Below the pieces are notes generated by a model, which was not told the DNA's origin, did no database searches, and was given only the letters and a program-made list of their open reading frames with translations. Shown here piece by piece: positions 8,055-17,659 of a stretch of 64,000 nucleotides of DNA. The first letter of the stretch is position 1. Every line of letters begins with the position of its first letter. The position numbers and the translations under genes are program-made. Source of the DNA: Opitutia bacterium (GTDB taxonomy: Bacteria; Verrucomicrobiota; Verrucomicrobiia; Opitutales; Opitutaceae); the NCBI GenBank assembly GCA_947453695.1, contig CANGHW010000008.1, forward strand, positions 1-64,000, written 5' to 3'.

Positions 8055-11000
8055 ATGTTCTCGTTTCTCCTCAAACGCTTTTCCGGCCGTCACTACAAGA
8101 AGTTCCTCGAGAAGGCCCGACCCACCGTCGTGCGCATCAACGAGCTGGAAAAACAATACCAGTCGCTGACCGACGAACAGCTCCGGGCCAAGACGGCCGA
8201 ATTCCGCACGCGGATCGCCGCAGCCACCGACAAGAGGGCTGCGCTTGATGAGATCCTCCCCGAGGCATTTGCCACCGTGAAGAACGCCGCCCGGCGCCTT
8301 GTCGGCTCCAAAGCCCTCGTCTGCGAACACGAGCTGCAATGGGACATGGTTCACTTTGACGTTCAGCTCATCGGCGGCATGGCGATCCACCACGGCAAGA
8401 TCTCCGAAATGGCCACTGGCGAGGGCAAAACCCTCGTTTCCACGCTGCCGCTCTACCTCAATTCGCTCACCGGCCGGAACACTCAGCTCGTCACCGTCAA
8501 CGACTACCTCGCCCGCCGCGATTCCGAGTGGATGGGCCACCTCTACAATTTCCTCGGTGTCACCGTCGGCTGCATCCAGCAGCAGATGTCCCCTGATCTC
8601 CGTCGCGAGATGTATGGCCGCGACATTACTTACGGCACAGCGAGCGAGTTCGGTTTCGATTACCTCCGCGACAACGGCATGGCCACGCGCAAGGAGGACC
8701 AGGTTCAGCGCGATTACTGGTTCTGCATCGTGGACGAAATCGACTCCATCCTCGTCGACGAAGCCCGCACGCCGCTGATTATTTCCGGCCCCGCTCCGAT
8801 CGAGCGTGAGCAGCCGTTTACCCGCCTCCTCCCGCCGGTCGACCAACTCGTCAACGACCAGACCCGCCTTTGCATCAAGATCATCACTGAGGCCAAGGAA
8901 CTCCTCGAGAAGGCTGGCGCCACAGAGGACGACAAGGCTCTTGCTGCGCGCAAAATGCTCCAGGTGAAAATGGGGCACCCGAAGAACAAACAGCTCCTCC
9001 GCCTCATGGAGACGGGCGAATGGCGCAAGCTCCTCGACCGCGCTGAGACCGACCTCAATTCCGACCTGAACAAGGACGAACTCTACAAGCTCAAGGAAGA
9101 CCTCCTCTACGTCATCGACGAGCGTCAGCACCAAGCCGACCTCACGGAAATTGGCCGCAACAAGCTTCGCCCCGACAATCCTGACGCCTTCGTTCTCCCC
9201 GATCTCGCGACGGAATTTATCGACATCGAGAAGGATGCAAAGCTCACACCTGAGCAGCGCGAAGAGAAGAAGCTCGCCGCCCAGCAGCGCTACGCCGCCG
9301 TCTCCGAAGACATCCACGCGATCTCCCAACTCCTCCGTGCCTACTCGCTCTACGAGCGCGACGTCGAATACGTCGTCCAAGAGGGCAAGGTCATGATTGT
9401 TGATGAAAACACGGGCCGCGTGATGCCCGGTCGCCGGTGGTCCGACGGCCTCCACCAGGCCATCGAAGCCAAGGAAGGCGTCGTCATCGAACGCGAGACG
9501 CGCACTTACGCCACGATCACGATCCAGAATTATTTCCGCCTCTACGAAAAACTCGCCGGTATGACCGGCACGGCGGAAACCGAGGCGACCGAGTTCAACG
9601 ACATCTACCGCCTCAGCGTGCAGGTCGTCCCGACGAACAAGCCCTGCATCCGCATCGACAAGAACGACTCCATCTTCAAAACCCGCCGCGATAAATATAC
9701 AGCCGTCGTGAAAGAGATCGAGGCTGCCCACAAGCGCGGCCAGCCGGTCCTCGTCGGCACTGTCACCGTCGAGTCCTCGGAGTTCCTCTCCCGCATGCTC
9801 AAGCGCACGGGCGTGATCCACACCGTCCTCAATGCCAAATTCCACCAGCAGGAAGCAGAGATCGTCTCCCGCGCCGGCCAGCGTGGCGCCGTGACCATCG
9901 CCACCAACATGGCGGGCCGCGGCACCGACATTAAACTTGGTGAAGGCGTCCGCGAGCTCGGCGGCCTCTATGTCATCGGCACCGAGCGCCATGAATCCCG
10001 CCGCGTCGACCGCCAGCTTCGTGGCCGTTGCTCGCGTCAGGGCGACCCCGGTCTCACGAAGTTCTATCTCTCGCTCGAAGACGATCTCATGCGTCTCTTC
10101 CTGCAGGGCAATCTCGCCTCGAAGCTCATGGAAGGCTCCATGCAGGAGGGCGAAGAGCTCGAGCATCCTTGGCTGAACCGCTCGATCGAGAGCGCGCAGA
10201 AGAAGGTCGAGCAGCAGAACTATTCACAGCGCAAACGCCTCCTCCAATACGACGACGTGCTCAACCAGCAGCGTGACGTCATCTACGGCATCCGCAACGG
10301 TGCGATCCACTCCGAGCGCCCGAAGGACATCATCTTTGAGCAAATCGAGGAGGAGTTGAACAACCGGCTCGCCGGAGTCGGCTACGGAGAGAAGCTCGGT
10401 GCGCAGCAGACCGCCATCGAAAGCCTCGTGGTGTGGCTCAACACGCATTTCCCCATCGCCGTCACAGCCGAGGAACTAAAGGGCAATAACGCCGCGCCGC
10501 TTGCTGCGATGTTGCTCGAGCGCATCAAGAAAGCTTACGCCATCAAGGAGTCGGTTGAGGTCCCCGAAGCGCTCGGCTCGCTGGAGCGCTACGTGGTCAT
10601 CAACGCCATCGATCACCACTGGCAGGAGCACCTCACGGAGATGGAAGACCTGCGCAAGAGCATTGGTCTGCGCAGCTACGGCCAGAAAGATCCGCTCGTG
10701 GAATACAAGGGTGAGGCCTACAAGTATTTCGAGGAGCTGATGAACAACGTCCGCCTGCAGATCTGCACCGGTCTGTTCCGCAGTGCGTCCAATATCGAGT
10801 CGTTCGAGAACATGCTCGCCCTCCTCAGCCGCACGGCCCTCGCGGTCGGCCCGGCCGATGCCCCGGCGGCTCCGGCACAGCCGGAAGCACCTCAGATCAC
10901 CACGACAGTTACGAGCAGCGGCCCGATGGAGGCGCCGGCGCCCGCCGAGGAAGTCCAGTTGCCCAAGGTCACGATCCGTCGCGAAACGCCGAAGGTCGGC

Positions 11001-11060
11001 CGCAACGAGCCCTGCCCGTGTGGCAGTGGTAAGAAGTTCAAGAACTGCCACGGGGCGTAA
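8055..11060 (+). CDS. secA: Preprotein translocase ATPase SecA
   Basis: This 1001-residue SecA starts at [17 protein letters not shown]. Walker A is [12 protein letters not shown] (near 119-130) and the Walker B region is [16 protein letters not shown] (226-241). [31 protein letters not shown] and [15 protein letters not shown] are canonical. The C-terminus carries the SecB/lipid-binding zinc motif [14 protein letters not shown]. The stretch from about residue 245 to 432 is roughly 90 residues longer than in E. coli SecA and is charged and helical, an insertion seen in some SecA lineages. It drives Sec-dependent export. A strong hairpin terminator follows immediately. Confidence 0.98.
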   Translation: MFSFLLKRFSGRHYKKFLEKARPTVVRINELEKQYQSLTDEQLRAKTAEFRTRIAAATDKRAALDEILPEAFATVKNAARRLVGSKALVCEHELQWDMVHFDVQLIGGMAIHHGKISEMATGEGKTLVSTLPLYLNSLTGRNTQLVTVNDYLARRDSEWMGHLYNFLGVTVGCIQQQMSPDLRREMYGRDITYGTASEFGFDYLRDNGMATRKEDQVQRDYWFCIVDEIDSILVDEARTPLIISGPAPIEREQPFTRLLPPVDQLVNDQTRLCIKIITEAKELLEKAGATEDDKALAARKMLQVKMGHPKNKQLLRLMETGEWRKLLDRAETDLNSDLNKDELYKLKEDLLYVIDERQHQADLTEIGRNKLRPDNPDAFVLPDLATEFIDIEKDAKLTPEQREEKKLAAQQRYAAVSEDIHAISQLLRAYSLYERDVEYVVQEGKVMIVDENTGRVMPGRRWSDGLHQAIEAKEGVVIERETRTYATITIQNYFRLYEKLAGMTGTAETEATEFNDIYRLSVQVVPTNKPCIRIDKNDSIFKTRRDKYTAVVKEIEAAHKRGQPVLVGTVTVESSEFLSRMLKRTGVIHTVLNAKFHQQEAEIVSRAGQRGAVTIATNMAGRGTDIKLGEGVRELGGLYVIGTERHESRRVDRQLRGRCSRQGDPGLTKFYLSLEDDLMRLFLQGNLASKLMEGSMQEGEELEHPWLNRSIESAQKKVEQQNYSQRKRLLQYDDVLNQQRDVIYGIRNGAIHSERPKDIIFEQIEEELNNRLAGVGYGEKLGAQQTAIESLVVWLNTHFPIAVTAEELKGNNAAPLAAMLLERIKKAYAIKESVEVPEALGSLERYVVINAIDHHWQEHLTEMEDLRKSIGLRSYGQKDPLVEYKGEAYKYFEELMNNVRLQICTGLFRSASNIESFENMLALLSRTALAVGPADAPAAPAQPEAPQITTTVTSSGPMEAPAPAEEVQLPKVTIRRETPKVGRNEPCPCGSGKKFKNCHGA

Positions 11061-11067
11061 GTTACCA

Positions 11068-11105
11068 AACGCAGGGCGGGTCTTCGACCCGCCCTGCGTT
11101 GTTTT
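11068..11105 (+). terminator. Rho-independent terminator after secA
   Basis: A perfect 15-bp stem (11068-11082 with 11086-11100) closes a 3-nt TTC loop and is followed by GTTTT. It begins 8 bp after the secA stop. The palindrome (GGCGGGTCTTCGACCCGCC) also looks like the dispersed hairpin elements found elsewhere in the window, so it may be a repeat recruited as a terminator. Confidence 0.8.
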
Positions 11106-11119
11106 CGCCCACCATAGCC

Positions 11120-12775
11120 GTGTCCGACGTCGATTCTTCGTTGCCGCCTTACGATCCTTACGACGTTAAGCCGTCGTTTGTGGAGCGGCACGCCGACTAC
11201 GTGGCCGCAGCGGCGGTATTTGGCCTAACCGTGTTGCTTGCGGTGATATCGTTTCCGCCGTTTGAGATGCCGCAGTTTGCCTATGCGATGCTCGTGCCGG
11301 GGGTGTATTGGGCCTACCTGAAACCTCGGCTGAAGCTCTATGCGTGGACGATGTTCGCGGCGCAGGCAGTCGCTTGGACGATTATCCTCGGCTGGCTACA
11401 TCATGTGACGTGGGCCGGACTTTTCCTGCTCGGGCCGTTTATCGGCGCATGGATCGGTTCGTGGTATCTGGCTGCATGGTGGATCGTCCCGCGCATGCTG
11501 GGTCGGCCGACCTTTACGCGTCTCACCGCGATGATGGGGCTCGCCGCCGTGTGGGTGGTGATCGAGTGGTCACGCACGTGGCTGCTGGGCGGCTTCCCCT
11601 GGCTCCCGCTCGCAGCGAGCCAATGGAAGATGGTTAGCATGCTCCAGATCGCTTCCTACACCGGAGCGGTGGGCGTTTCGTTTGTGGTTGTGGCGGTGAA
11701 TCTCGGATTCGCCGCCTACAGTCATCGCCTCTTCCGCGAAGGGGCCAAGGGCCTCGGCAAGCGTAGCCAGGAGTTCTTTCTCGCGCTGTTCCTTGTGCTG
11801 GTCTGCTTCAGCGTGCAGTTGCAGGAGACCTACAGCCGGGTGCGGTTCAACATCCCCTTTGCTCGCGTCGCTTTTGTTCAGCCCTATATTCCACAGGACC
11901 TGAAGTGGGATCCGGCCAAGGGCCCTGGCATCCTCAAGATCCTCGAGGAACAAACCCTCGCCGCCGCCTCCTCGCGTCCCGACGTCATCCTCTGGCCCGA
12001 GGCGAGCACACCGCTGGCGCTGCGCGGTGATGCGACGGCCGCGGCATTCGCCAACACCCTCGTCGCGCGAGCGCGCACCCCGCTGGTGGCTGGTTCGATC
12101 GCGATCGAGGACGGCGGCACGCCGCGCGAACGCTGGTTCAACGGTGCGTTTCTCGTCACGCCCGACGGTGGCGTGCAGAAGGACTACTACGCGAAGCGCC
12201 AGCTCGTGCCCTTCGGCGAGTTCGTGCCGCTGCGCCCCTTGCTCGGCTGGCTGTCGAAGTTTGTGCCGATCGGCGACGATTTTGCCCGCGGCCTCGACTC
12301 GGCTCCGCTCGTGGTGCCGTTGAAAGAAAAGTCAGCCGTCTTTGGGCCGCTGATCTGCTACGAAGATATCTATCCCGACCTCGCCCGACGCAGCGTGATC
12401 GCCGGCTCGGAAGTGCTCACGGTGCTCACCAACAACGGTTGGTTCGGCGAGGGCGGGGCGGCCTATCAACACGCGGCGCATTCGGTCCTGCGTGCCGTCG
12501 AAACACGCCGCCCCGTTTTGCGCTGCGGTAACGGCGGCTGGAGCGGCTGGATCGATGAATTTGGCTTGGTGCGGGAGGAGATCCAAAACGACGCCGGCAC
12601 GATCTATTTCCGCGGTCACCGGACGTTGAGTGTTCAGCGCGACAAGCGCTGGATCGGACGAGAGAGTTTCTATGTCGAGCACGGCGATTGGTTTGTGGCC
12701 GTGTGTTTCTGCGCCGTGCTGCTGGGGGTCGGTGCGTTGTGGTTCGCGCCTGCGCCCAAGCCGGTCGAAACGTAA
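11120..12775 (+). CDS. lnt: Apolipoprotein N-acyltransferase
   Basis: This is a 551-residue integral membrane protein with an N-terminal bundle of hydrophobic helices (about residues 30-235) and a C-terminal nitrilase domain. The catalytic triad is visible: Glu294 in WPEAS, Lys359 in YAKRQLVPFGEF and Cys413 in ICYEDIYP. It adds the third acyl chain to lipoproteins at the inner membrane, implying a diderm envelope. The GTG at 11120 is preferred to the in-frame TTG at 11099, which lies in the secA terminator stem. The N-terminal leader of about 30 residues is hydrophilic. Confidence 0.95.
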   Translation: MSDVDSSLPPYDPYDVKPSFVERHADYVAAAAVFGLTVLLAVISFPPFEMPQFAYAMLVPGVYWAYLKPRLKLYAWTMFAAQAVAWTIILGWLHHVTWAGLFLLGPFIGAWIGSWYLAAWWIVPRMLGRPTFTRLTAMMGLAAVWVVIEWSRTWLLGGFPWLPLAASQWKMVSMLQIASYTGAVGVSFVVVAVNLGFAAYSHRLFREGAKGLGKRSQEFFLALFLVLVCFSVQLQETYSRVRFNIPFARVAFVQPYIPQDLKWDPAKGPGILKILEEQTLAAASSRPDVILWPEASTPLALRGDATAAAFANTLVARARTPLVAGSIAIEDGGTPRERWFNGAFLVTPDGGVQKDYYAKRQLVPFGEFVPLRPLLGWLSKFVPIGDDFARGLDSAPLVVPLKEKSAVFGPLICYEDIYPDLARRSVIAGSEVLTVLTNNGWFGEGGAAYQHAAHSVLRAVETRRPVLRCGNGGWSGWIDEFGLVREEIQNDAGTIYFRGHRTLSVQRDKRWIGRESFYVEHGDWFVAVCFCAVLLGVGALWFAPAPKPVET

Positions 12776-12974
12776 GTTTCGCCCCTACTGGCGAGGCACT
12801 TCGCCGGACTGTCAGCTTTTGCGAGCAGTTGCACGTGTCCGCGTCTCAGCTTCTGCTGATGATGCCCTGTCGGTCGAGTTACCCCGCGCCCGGATTTTTG
12901 TAGAGGTTCGTGTGTCGTTGTCGCTCGCTTGTGGGGATTCCCCGTTTTCTCCCCTACCTGCACGAACCCTGACT

Positions 12975-15900
12975 ATGAAATCCCCACGTCTGAAACTAAT
13001 CGCTTCGCGCACGCTCCTCAGCGCGCTCTCCGGCGTGGCGCTCGCCTCGCTCACCGGCCGCGCCCAGTCGGTCAACACGGCTGCACCCGACGCCAAGACC
13101 CTCGCCCAATACGATAAGAACAAGAACGGCCGGCTCGACCCGGCTGAACAAGCGGCGCTTGATGCCGATCTCGCCAAGGCGGCCAAGTCCACGGCGGCGA
13201 GCGCGACCTCCGACAACGGCGAAAAGGTCGTGGAACTCTCTCCGTTCGAGGTTAGCGGCGGCAGCGACAAGGGCTACTTCGCCTCCAACACGATGTCCGG
13301 CACGCGCCTCAACTCGAAGATCGAGGACCTCGCCGCATCCATCACCGTGATTACGAAGCAGCAGCTGATGGACACCGCAGCGGTCGATATCAACGACATC
13401 TTCCTCTACGAGGCCAACACCGAGGGAATCGGCCAGTTCTCTGATCCGACCAACGACGGCCGTGGCATCTACGACAACGTCGCCGGTAATCCCCAAACCG
13501 CCAACCGCGTGCGCGGCCTCGGCGCCGCCAATATCGCGGTCGGCGGTTTTGCCGCCAACAGCCTGCTCCCGATCGATTCCTACAACATCGACGCCGTCGA
13601 AATCAGCCGCGGGCCCAACTCCAATATCTTTGGCATGGGCGACCCCTCCGGCACCGTGAACCTCGTGCCCTCCAAGGCCAACGCCACGCGCGAGATCAGC
13701 AACTTCACCGCGCGCGTCGACAGCTACGGCGGTTTCCGTTCCACAATCGATCTCAACCGTCCGCTCGTCAAAGGCCCCGAGCGCAGTGCCGCGCTCCGCT
13801 TCAACGCCGCTTACGAGGAGAAGGGCTTCATTCGCAAACCGTCGTCCGACCGCACCAATCGCTGGCAGATCGCGACGACGCTGAAGCCTTTCCGCAACAC
13901 CACGATCAACGCCTCCTACGAGTCGTATCATAACTTCAACAGCCGCGCCAATTCCGAGACCCCGCGCGATACGGTAGCCTACTGGCGCAGCCAAGGCCGC
14001 CCAACTTGGGATCCCATCACCTTCCAGCCGCGGGTCGGCGGCGTGCTCCAACCTGCGGTCACTGCGGCCAACGATGCGCTCCTCCCCGCCGGACTCGCCG
14101 CCATCGGCTCCGCCAACGTTCGCGTGCAGGCTTTCATCGACGGCGGCGCTTATGCGCTGTTGATGCCCGGCGTAAACCCCGCCCTAACGGTCAATGGAGT
14201 TGCCCTCACCAACGCCAACCAGCGCGTTGTCTTCAGCGGCACCAACATTCAGCGCGGCGGCGGCGGCATTTTCGGCGGCGTTCCCACGCCGCTCTTTAAC
14301 ATGCCCGAGACCACCGACAAATCGATCTACGACTGGACGAAATACAATCTCGCCGCCCCTAACTACAACCGCATGCGGTCGGACAACTACAACGTCCGAC
14401 TCGAGCAATCGATCCTCAATACCCCGCGCAACATCCTTGCCGCGCAGGTCGAGTGGATGCGCCAGGACACCTTTGAATACCGTCGCAGCTTCGTCGCCCA
14501 GCAGGACGGCGTGCCCGCGGTGCTTCAGGTAGATACCAACGAAAAGCTCCTCGATGGGACCCCGAATCCCTACTTCCTCCGCCCCTTCATCGGCGGCAAT
14601 GAACCCCAGCTCTACCTGAAGCCGGTCTTCAACGATAACTACCGCTCTCAGGTTGCCTACCAACTCGATCTCACCCGCGAGACCAATTGGATGAAGTGGA
14701 TCGGTCGCCACCGCTTCAGCGGCTACGGCGAATTCCGCCAGACCATCGGCTTCTCCAACGGCGGCCTCCGCTACCGTGACCAGATCGTCGACAACCCCAA
14801 CTTCGTTACCCTCACCAATATCACCGGCTCCAACGGCGCCCACCTTTATAACCGCTACTTCCTCGGCGGTGCCAAGAGCGATGGCGCGATCGAGTATGCC
14901 AATCCGGGCCTCATCCAACCCAACGGCAAGTTCCCCTCCATGTTTCTCAACCGCACGACGGGAGTGTGGAACCGCAATGAGCAGGTCGACATCGAGGAGA
15001 TCTACTTCGCCCTCGGTAATCAGAAGAAGAAAATCCGCACTATGGGCCTCTCGGTCCAGAGCTACGTCCTTGATGAGCGCGTCATCCCGACATTTGGTTG
15101 GCGCCGTGACCGCAGCTACTCCGAGGACAACCTCGGGCTGCCCAATACCAATGGCACCTTCGACATCACCAATCTCCGCAACTTCGGCCTGAACAAGAAG
15201 TGGAACTCCGGTCCGACCAAGACCCAGGGCGTCGTTGTTATCCCGTTCCGCGGCTTCAAGGCCATCGACGAGCAGGCTGACCGTGGCAGCGGCGCGAGCC
15301 GGTTCTTTGCTCAAGCCCTCCGCAGCTTCCGTCCCTACTACAACCGTTCGGACAGCTTCCAGCCCGCCGATACCGCCTACAATCTCTTCGGCGACGTTCT
15401 GCCCAATCCCACCGGTCGTGGCACCGAGCGCGGCTTTTGGCTCGAGCTCTTCGACAGCAAGGTCGTCCTCAAGGTTAACCAATACGAGACCCTCCAGACC
15501 GCGGCCCGTAGCTCCCTCGGCACCATCGCCACCCGCGCCAACCGTATTGATTTCCCGCTTAACGCCTCCGGCGCCGGCGCCGATGCTTTCAACCTCTACC
15601 AAAACGCCACGACGTGGATTCAGCAGATCAACCCGTCCTTCACGCCCGCCCAGCAAGCCACGGCTGTCGCCAAGCTCATGGGACTCCCCGAGGGCTTCGT
15701 GCAGAACGCCCAAGGCAAGGCCGTCAGCGATATCAACGACGCCCGCTCGAAGGGCTACGAGTTCGAACTCAACTTCAACCCCACCCGCTATTGGACGTTG
15801 AAGGGTAACTTCACCAAGCAGGAAGCGATCGACTCGAACCTCTCGCCCTACATCCAGAGCTACCTCGACCAGCGCCTGCCGCTCTGGACCACGCTCACCA

Positions 15901-16463
15901 TCCCGACCACCCGTCTCCCCGACGGCAGCCAACTCGCCAACGCTGGCGCCCTCTGGTGGAACACCGCCGCCGGCAGCGCGGGCACGCCCAACGCCTTCTA
16001 CGTCGCCAACGTCCTCGCTCCGCTGAAGCTCGCGATCACTACGCAAGGCAAGCCGAAGCCCCAGTCCCGCGGTCTCTCGTATAACTTCACCACCAACTAC
16101 CGCTTGGCCGGCATCACCGAGCACAAGTGGCTCAAGAACCTCGGCGTCGGTGGTTCCTTCCGCTGGGCCGACCGCGCCGTCATCGGCTTCCTCGGTGGCC
16201 CGCCCGATGCTGACGGCCAAGTCCGCTCGCTCGATGGTAATAAACGCGTCTACAGCCCGGCCACGACCAACGCCGATCTGCTCCTAAGCTACGACCTCCG
16301 CTTCTGGAATAACAAGATCCGCTCCCGCGTGCAGCTCAACGTGCGCAACATCACCGAGAGCGGCGGTCTCCGGCCCATCGGCGTCAATCCGGACGGCACG
16401 ATCTGGCGTTATCGCATCATCGACCCGCGCCAGTTCATTCTGAGCACGTCCTTCGACCTGTGA
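12975..16463 (+). CDS. TonB-dependent receptor with an N-terminal EF-hand loop
   Basis: This is a 1162-residue outer-membrane receptor. The start is the ATG of MKSPRLKLIASRTLL, giving a signal peptide cleaved near residue 30. A perfect 12-residue EF-hand loop, DKNKNGRLDPAE (47-58), follows, then a TonB box (VELSPFEV, 86-93), a plug domain (ITVITKQQLMD onward, with VEISRGPNSNIFGMGDPSG) and a long beta-barrel ending in a hydrophobic strand (FILSTSFDL). It probably imports an oligosaccharide or metal complex. A terminator lies downstream, but the next three genes (Ldh_2 oxidoreductase, sugar isomerase, PQQ dehydrogenase) run the same way, hinting at a sugar or sugar acid. The calcium-binding loop is unusual for a receptor. 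Confidence 0.95.
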   Translation: MKSPRLKLIASRTLLSALSGVALASLTGRAQSVNTAAPDAKTLAQYDKNKNGRLDPAEQAALDADLAKAAKSTAASATSDNGEKVVELSPFEVSGGSDKGYFASNTMSGTRLNSKIEDLAASITVITKQQLMDTAAVDINDIFLYEANTEGIGQFSDPTNDGRGIYDNVAGNPQTANRVRGLGAANIAVGGFAANSLLPIDSYNIDAVEISRGPNSNIFGMGDPSGTVNLVPSKANATREISNFTARVDSYGGFRSTIDLNRPLVKGPERSAALRFNAAYEEKGFIRKPSSDRTNRWQIATTLKPFRNTTINASYESYHNFNSRANSETPRDTVAYWRSQGRPTWDPITFQPRVGGVLQPAVTAANDALLPAGLAAIGSANVRVQAFIDGGAYALLMPGVNPALTVNGVALTNANQRVVFSGTNIQRGGGGIFGGVPTPLFNMPETTDKSIYDWTKYNLAAPNYNRMRSDNYNVRLEQSILNTPRNILAAQVEWMRQDTFEYRRSFVAQQDGVPAVLQVDTNEKLLDGTPNPYFLRPFIGGNEPQLYLKPVFNDNYRSQVAYQLDLTRETNWMKWIGRHRFSGYGEFRQTIGFSNGGLRYRDQIVDNPNFVTLTNITGSNGAHLYNRYFLGGAKSDGAIEYANPGLIQPNGKFPSMFLNRTTGVWNRNEQVDIEEIYFALGNQKKKIRTMGLSVQSYVLDERVIPTFGWRRDRSYSEDNLGLPNTNGTFDITNLRNFGLNKKWNSGPTKTQGVVVIPFRGFKAIDEQADRGSGASRFFAQALRSFRPYYNRSDSFQPADTAYNLFGDVLPNPTGRGTERGFWLELFDSKVVLKVNQYETLQTAARSSLGTIATRANRIDFPLNASGAGADAFNLYQNATTWIQQINPSFTPAQQATAVAKLMGLPEGFVQNAQGKAVSDINDARSKGYEFELNFNPTRYWTLKGNFTKQEAIDSNLSPYIQSYLDQRLPLWTTLTIPTTRLPDGSQLANAGALWWNTAAGSAGTPNAFYVANVLAPLKLAITTQGKPKPQSRGLSYNFTTNYRLAGITEHKWLKNLGVGGSFRWADRAVIGFLGGPPDADGQVRSLDGNKRVYSPATTNADLLLSYDLRFWNNKIRSRVQLNVRNITESGGLRPIGVNPDGTIWRYRIIDPRQFILSTSFDL

Positions 16464-16494
16464 GCTGACGCGCCCGCTGCGTCCGCCTCGGTGC

Positions 16495-16531
16495 AGACTC
16501 TCCCGCTGAAAAGCTGGAGAGTCTTTTTGTT
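16495..16531 (+). terminator. Rho-independent terminator after the TonB receptor
   Basis: AGACTCTCC (16495-16503) pairs with GGAGAGTCT (16516-16524) around a 12-nt loop, followed by the T-rich tract TTTTGTTTT. It lies 32 bp after the receptor stop and 18 bp before the next start, so readthrough or a new promoter must serve the following gene. Confidence 0.85.
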
Positions 16532-16549
16532 TTCGCGCCTGCTCTCTGC

Positions 16550-17620
16550 ATGTCCGCACGCCACGCCGCTCCCGTCCTTATCGCCTACGCCACCGAACTG
16601 CTGATCTGCGCTGGACTCGAGTCCGACAAAGCTACTGTCGTGGCGGCGATCCTCATCGAGGGTGATCTGCTCGGCCACACCACCCATGGCCTCGCCCTCC
16701 TTGCGCCCTACTTGGCCGAGTTGGAAAAAGGCACGATGACCAAGACTGGCGAGCCGCGCGTCATCGCCGATTTTCCCGCTGCCGTCACGTGGGACGGCCA
16801 GCGTCTCCCCGGCCCCTGGCTGGTTTCGCGCGCCCTCGATCTCGCTATCCCGCGCGCCCGGACTCAGGGCACCTGCACCGTTGTCATCCGCCGTAGCCAT
16901 CACCTCGCCTGTCTCGCGGCCTATCTCAAACGCGTGACCGACGAGGGCCTCATGGTGCTGCTTTCGTGCTCCGATCCCGCCGTCGCGAGCGTCGCACCCC
17001 ACGGCGGTCGTCGCGCGGTCTTCACCCCCAATCCGCTGGCCGCCGCGTGGCCCACCGCGGGCGACCCCGTGATCCTCGACGTCTCCATGTCGATCACGAC
17101 CAACGGCCTCACCAAGCGCCTCGCTGTCGCTGGCGAAAAATTTCCCGGTCCCTGGGCCCTTGATGCCGACGGTCGGGCCACCGATAACCCTGCCGCTCTT
17201 TTCACGCAGCCCGCCGGCACCCTCCTTCCGACCGGTGGTGTGGATCATGGGCACAAAGGTTACGCCTTTGCGCTCCTCGTCGAAACGCTCACCGGTGCGC
17301 TCGCTGGCCACGGCCGCGCCGATCCGGCGGAAGGTTGGGGCGCCAGCGTCTTTCTCCAGGTGCTCTCGCCCGCGCTCTTCGGCGGCACGGAGGAGTTTCT
17401 CCGGCAGACCGAGCACATCTCCGCCGCCTGTCGCGCCACCCCTCCGCGACCGGGGTTCGAACGCGTGCGCCTCCCCGGCGAGACTGGCTTGCGCCGACGC
17501 GCCGAACAACTCGCCCGCGGTGTCGAACTCTACCCCGGCATCTTCACCTCCCTCGCCCCATGGTCAGCGAAACTCGGGGTGCCGCCGCCCGCCGAACTGT
17601 CAGCTCCGTTTCACGCCTGA
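16550..17620 (+). CDS. Ldh_2 family NAD(P)H-dependent 2-keto acid oxidoreductase
   Basis: This is a 356-residue member of the malate/L-lactate dehydrogenase (Ldh_2, DpkA/DlgD/YlbC) family. Signature segments are EGDLLGHTTHGLALL near the N-terminus, a catalytic-histidine region RRSHHLACL, and the nucleotide-site segments PNPLAAAWPT and GVDHGHKGYAFALL. Family members reduce alpha-keto or diketo acids such as pyruvate, diketogulonate or ketopantoate-like substrates. Substrate cannot be read from sequence. The position between a TonB receptor and a sugar isomerase suggests sugar-acid metabolism. The start ATG begins MSARHAAPVL. Confidence 0.88.
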   Translation: MSARHAAPVLIAYATELLICAGLESDKATVVAAILIEGDLLGHTTHGLALLAPYLAELEKGTMTKTGEPRVIADFPAAVTWDGQRLPGPWLVSRALDLAIPRARTQGTCTVVIRRSHHLACLAAYLKRVTDEGLMVLLSCSDPAVASVAPHGGRRAVFTPNPLAAAWPTAGDPVILDVSMSITTNGLTKRLAVAGEKFPGPWALDADGRATDNPAALFTQPAGTLLPTGGVDHGHKGYAFALLVETLTGALAGHGRADPAEGWGASVFLQVLSPALFGGTEEFLRQTEHISAACRATPPRPGFERVRLPGETGLRRRAEQLARGVELYPGIFTSLAPWSAKLGVPPPAELSAPFHA

Positions 17621-17659
17621 CATCCTGCCGCTGCCCGCGCACAACCACACCTTTCCATC

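Noticed and set aside
8037-10166. Minus-strand open frame of 709 residues
   Set aside because: It is antisense to secA, whose motifs are complete. The product is a low-complexity shadow.
14184-16220. Minus-strand open frame of 678 residues
   Set aside because: It lies opposite the TonB receptor and has the Gly/Val/Glu composition of antisense frames.
17451-17466. GGGGTTCGAAC, resembling a tRNA T-arm
   Set aside because: It lies within the Ldh_2 oxidoreductase coding sequence (PGFERV), and no acceptor stem, anticodon arm or D-arm surrounds it.
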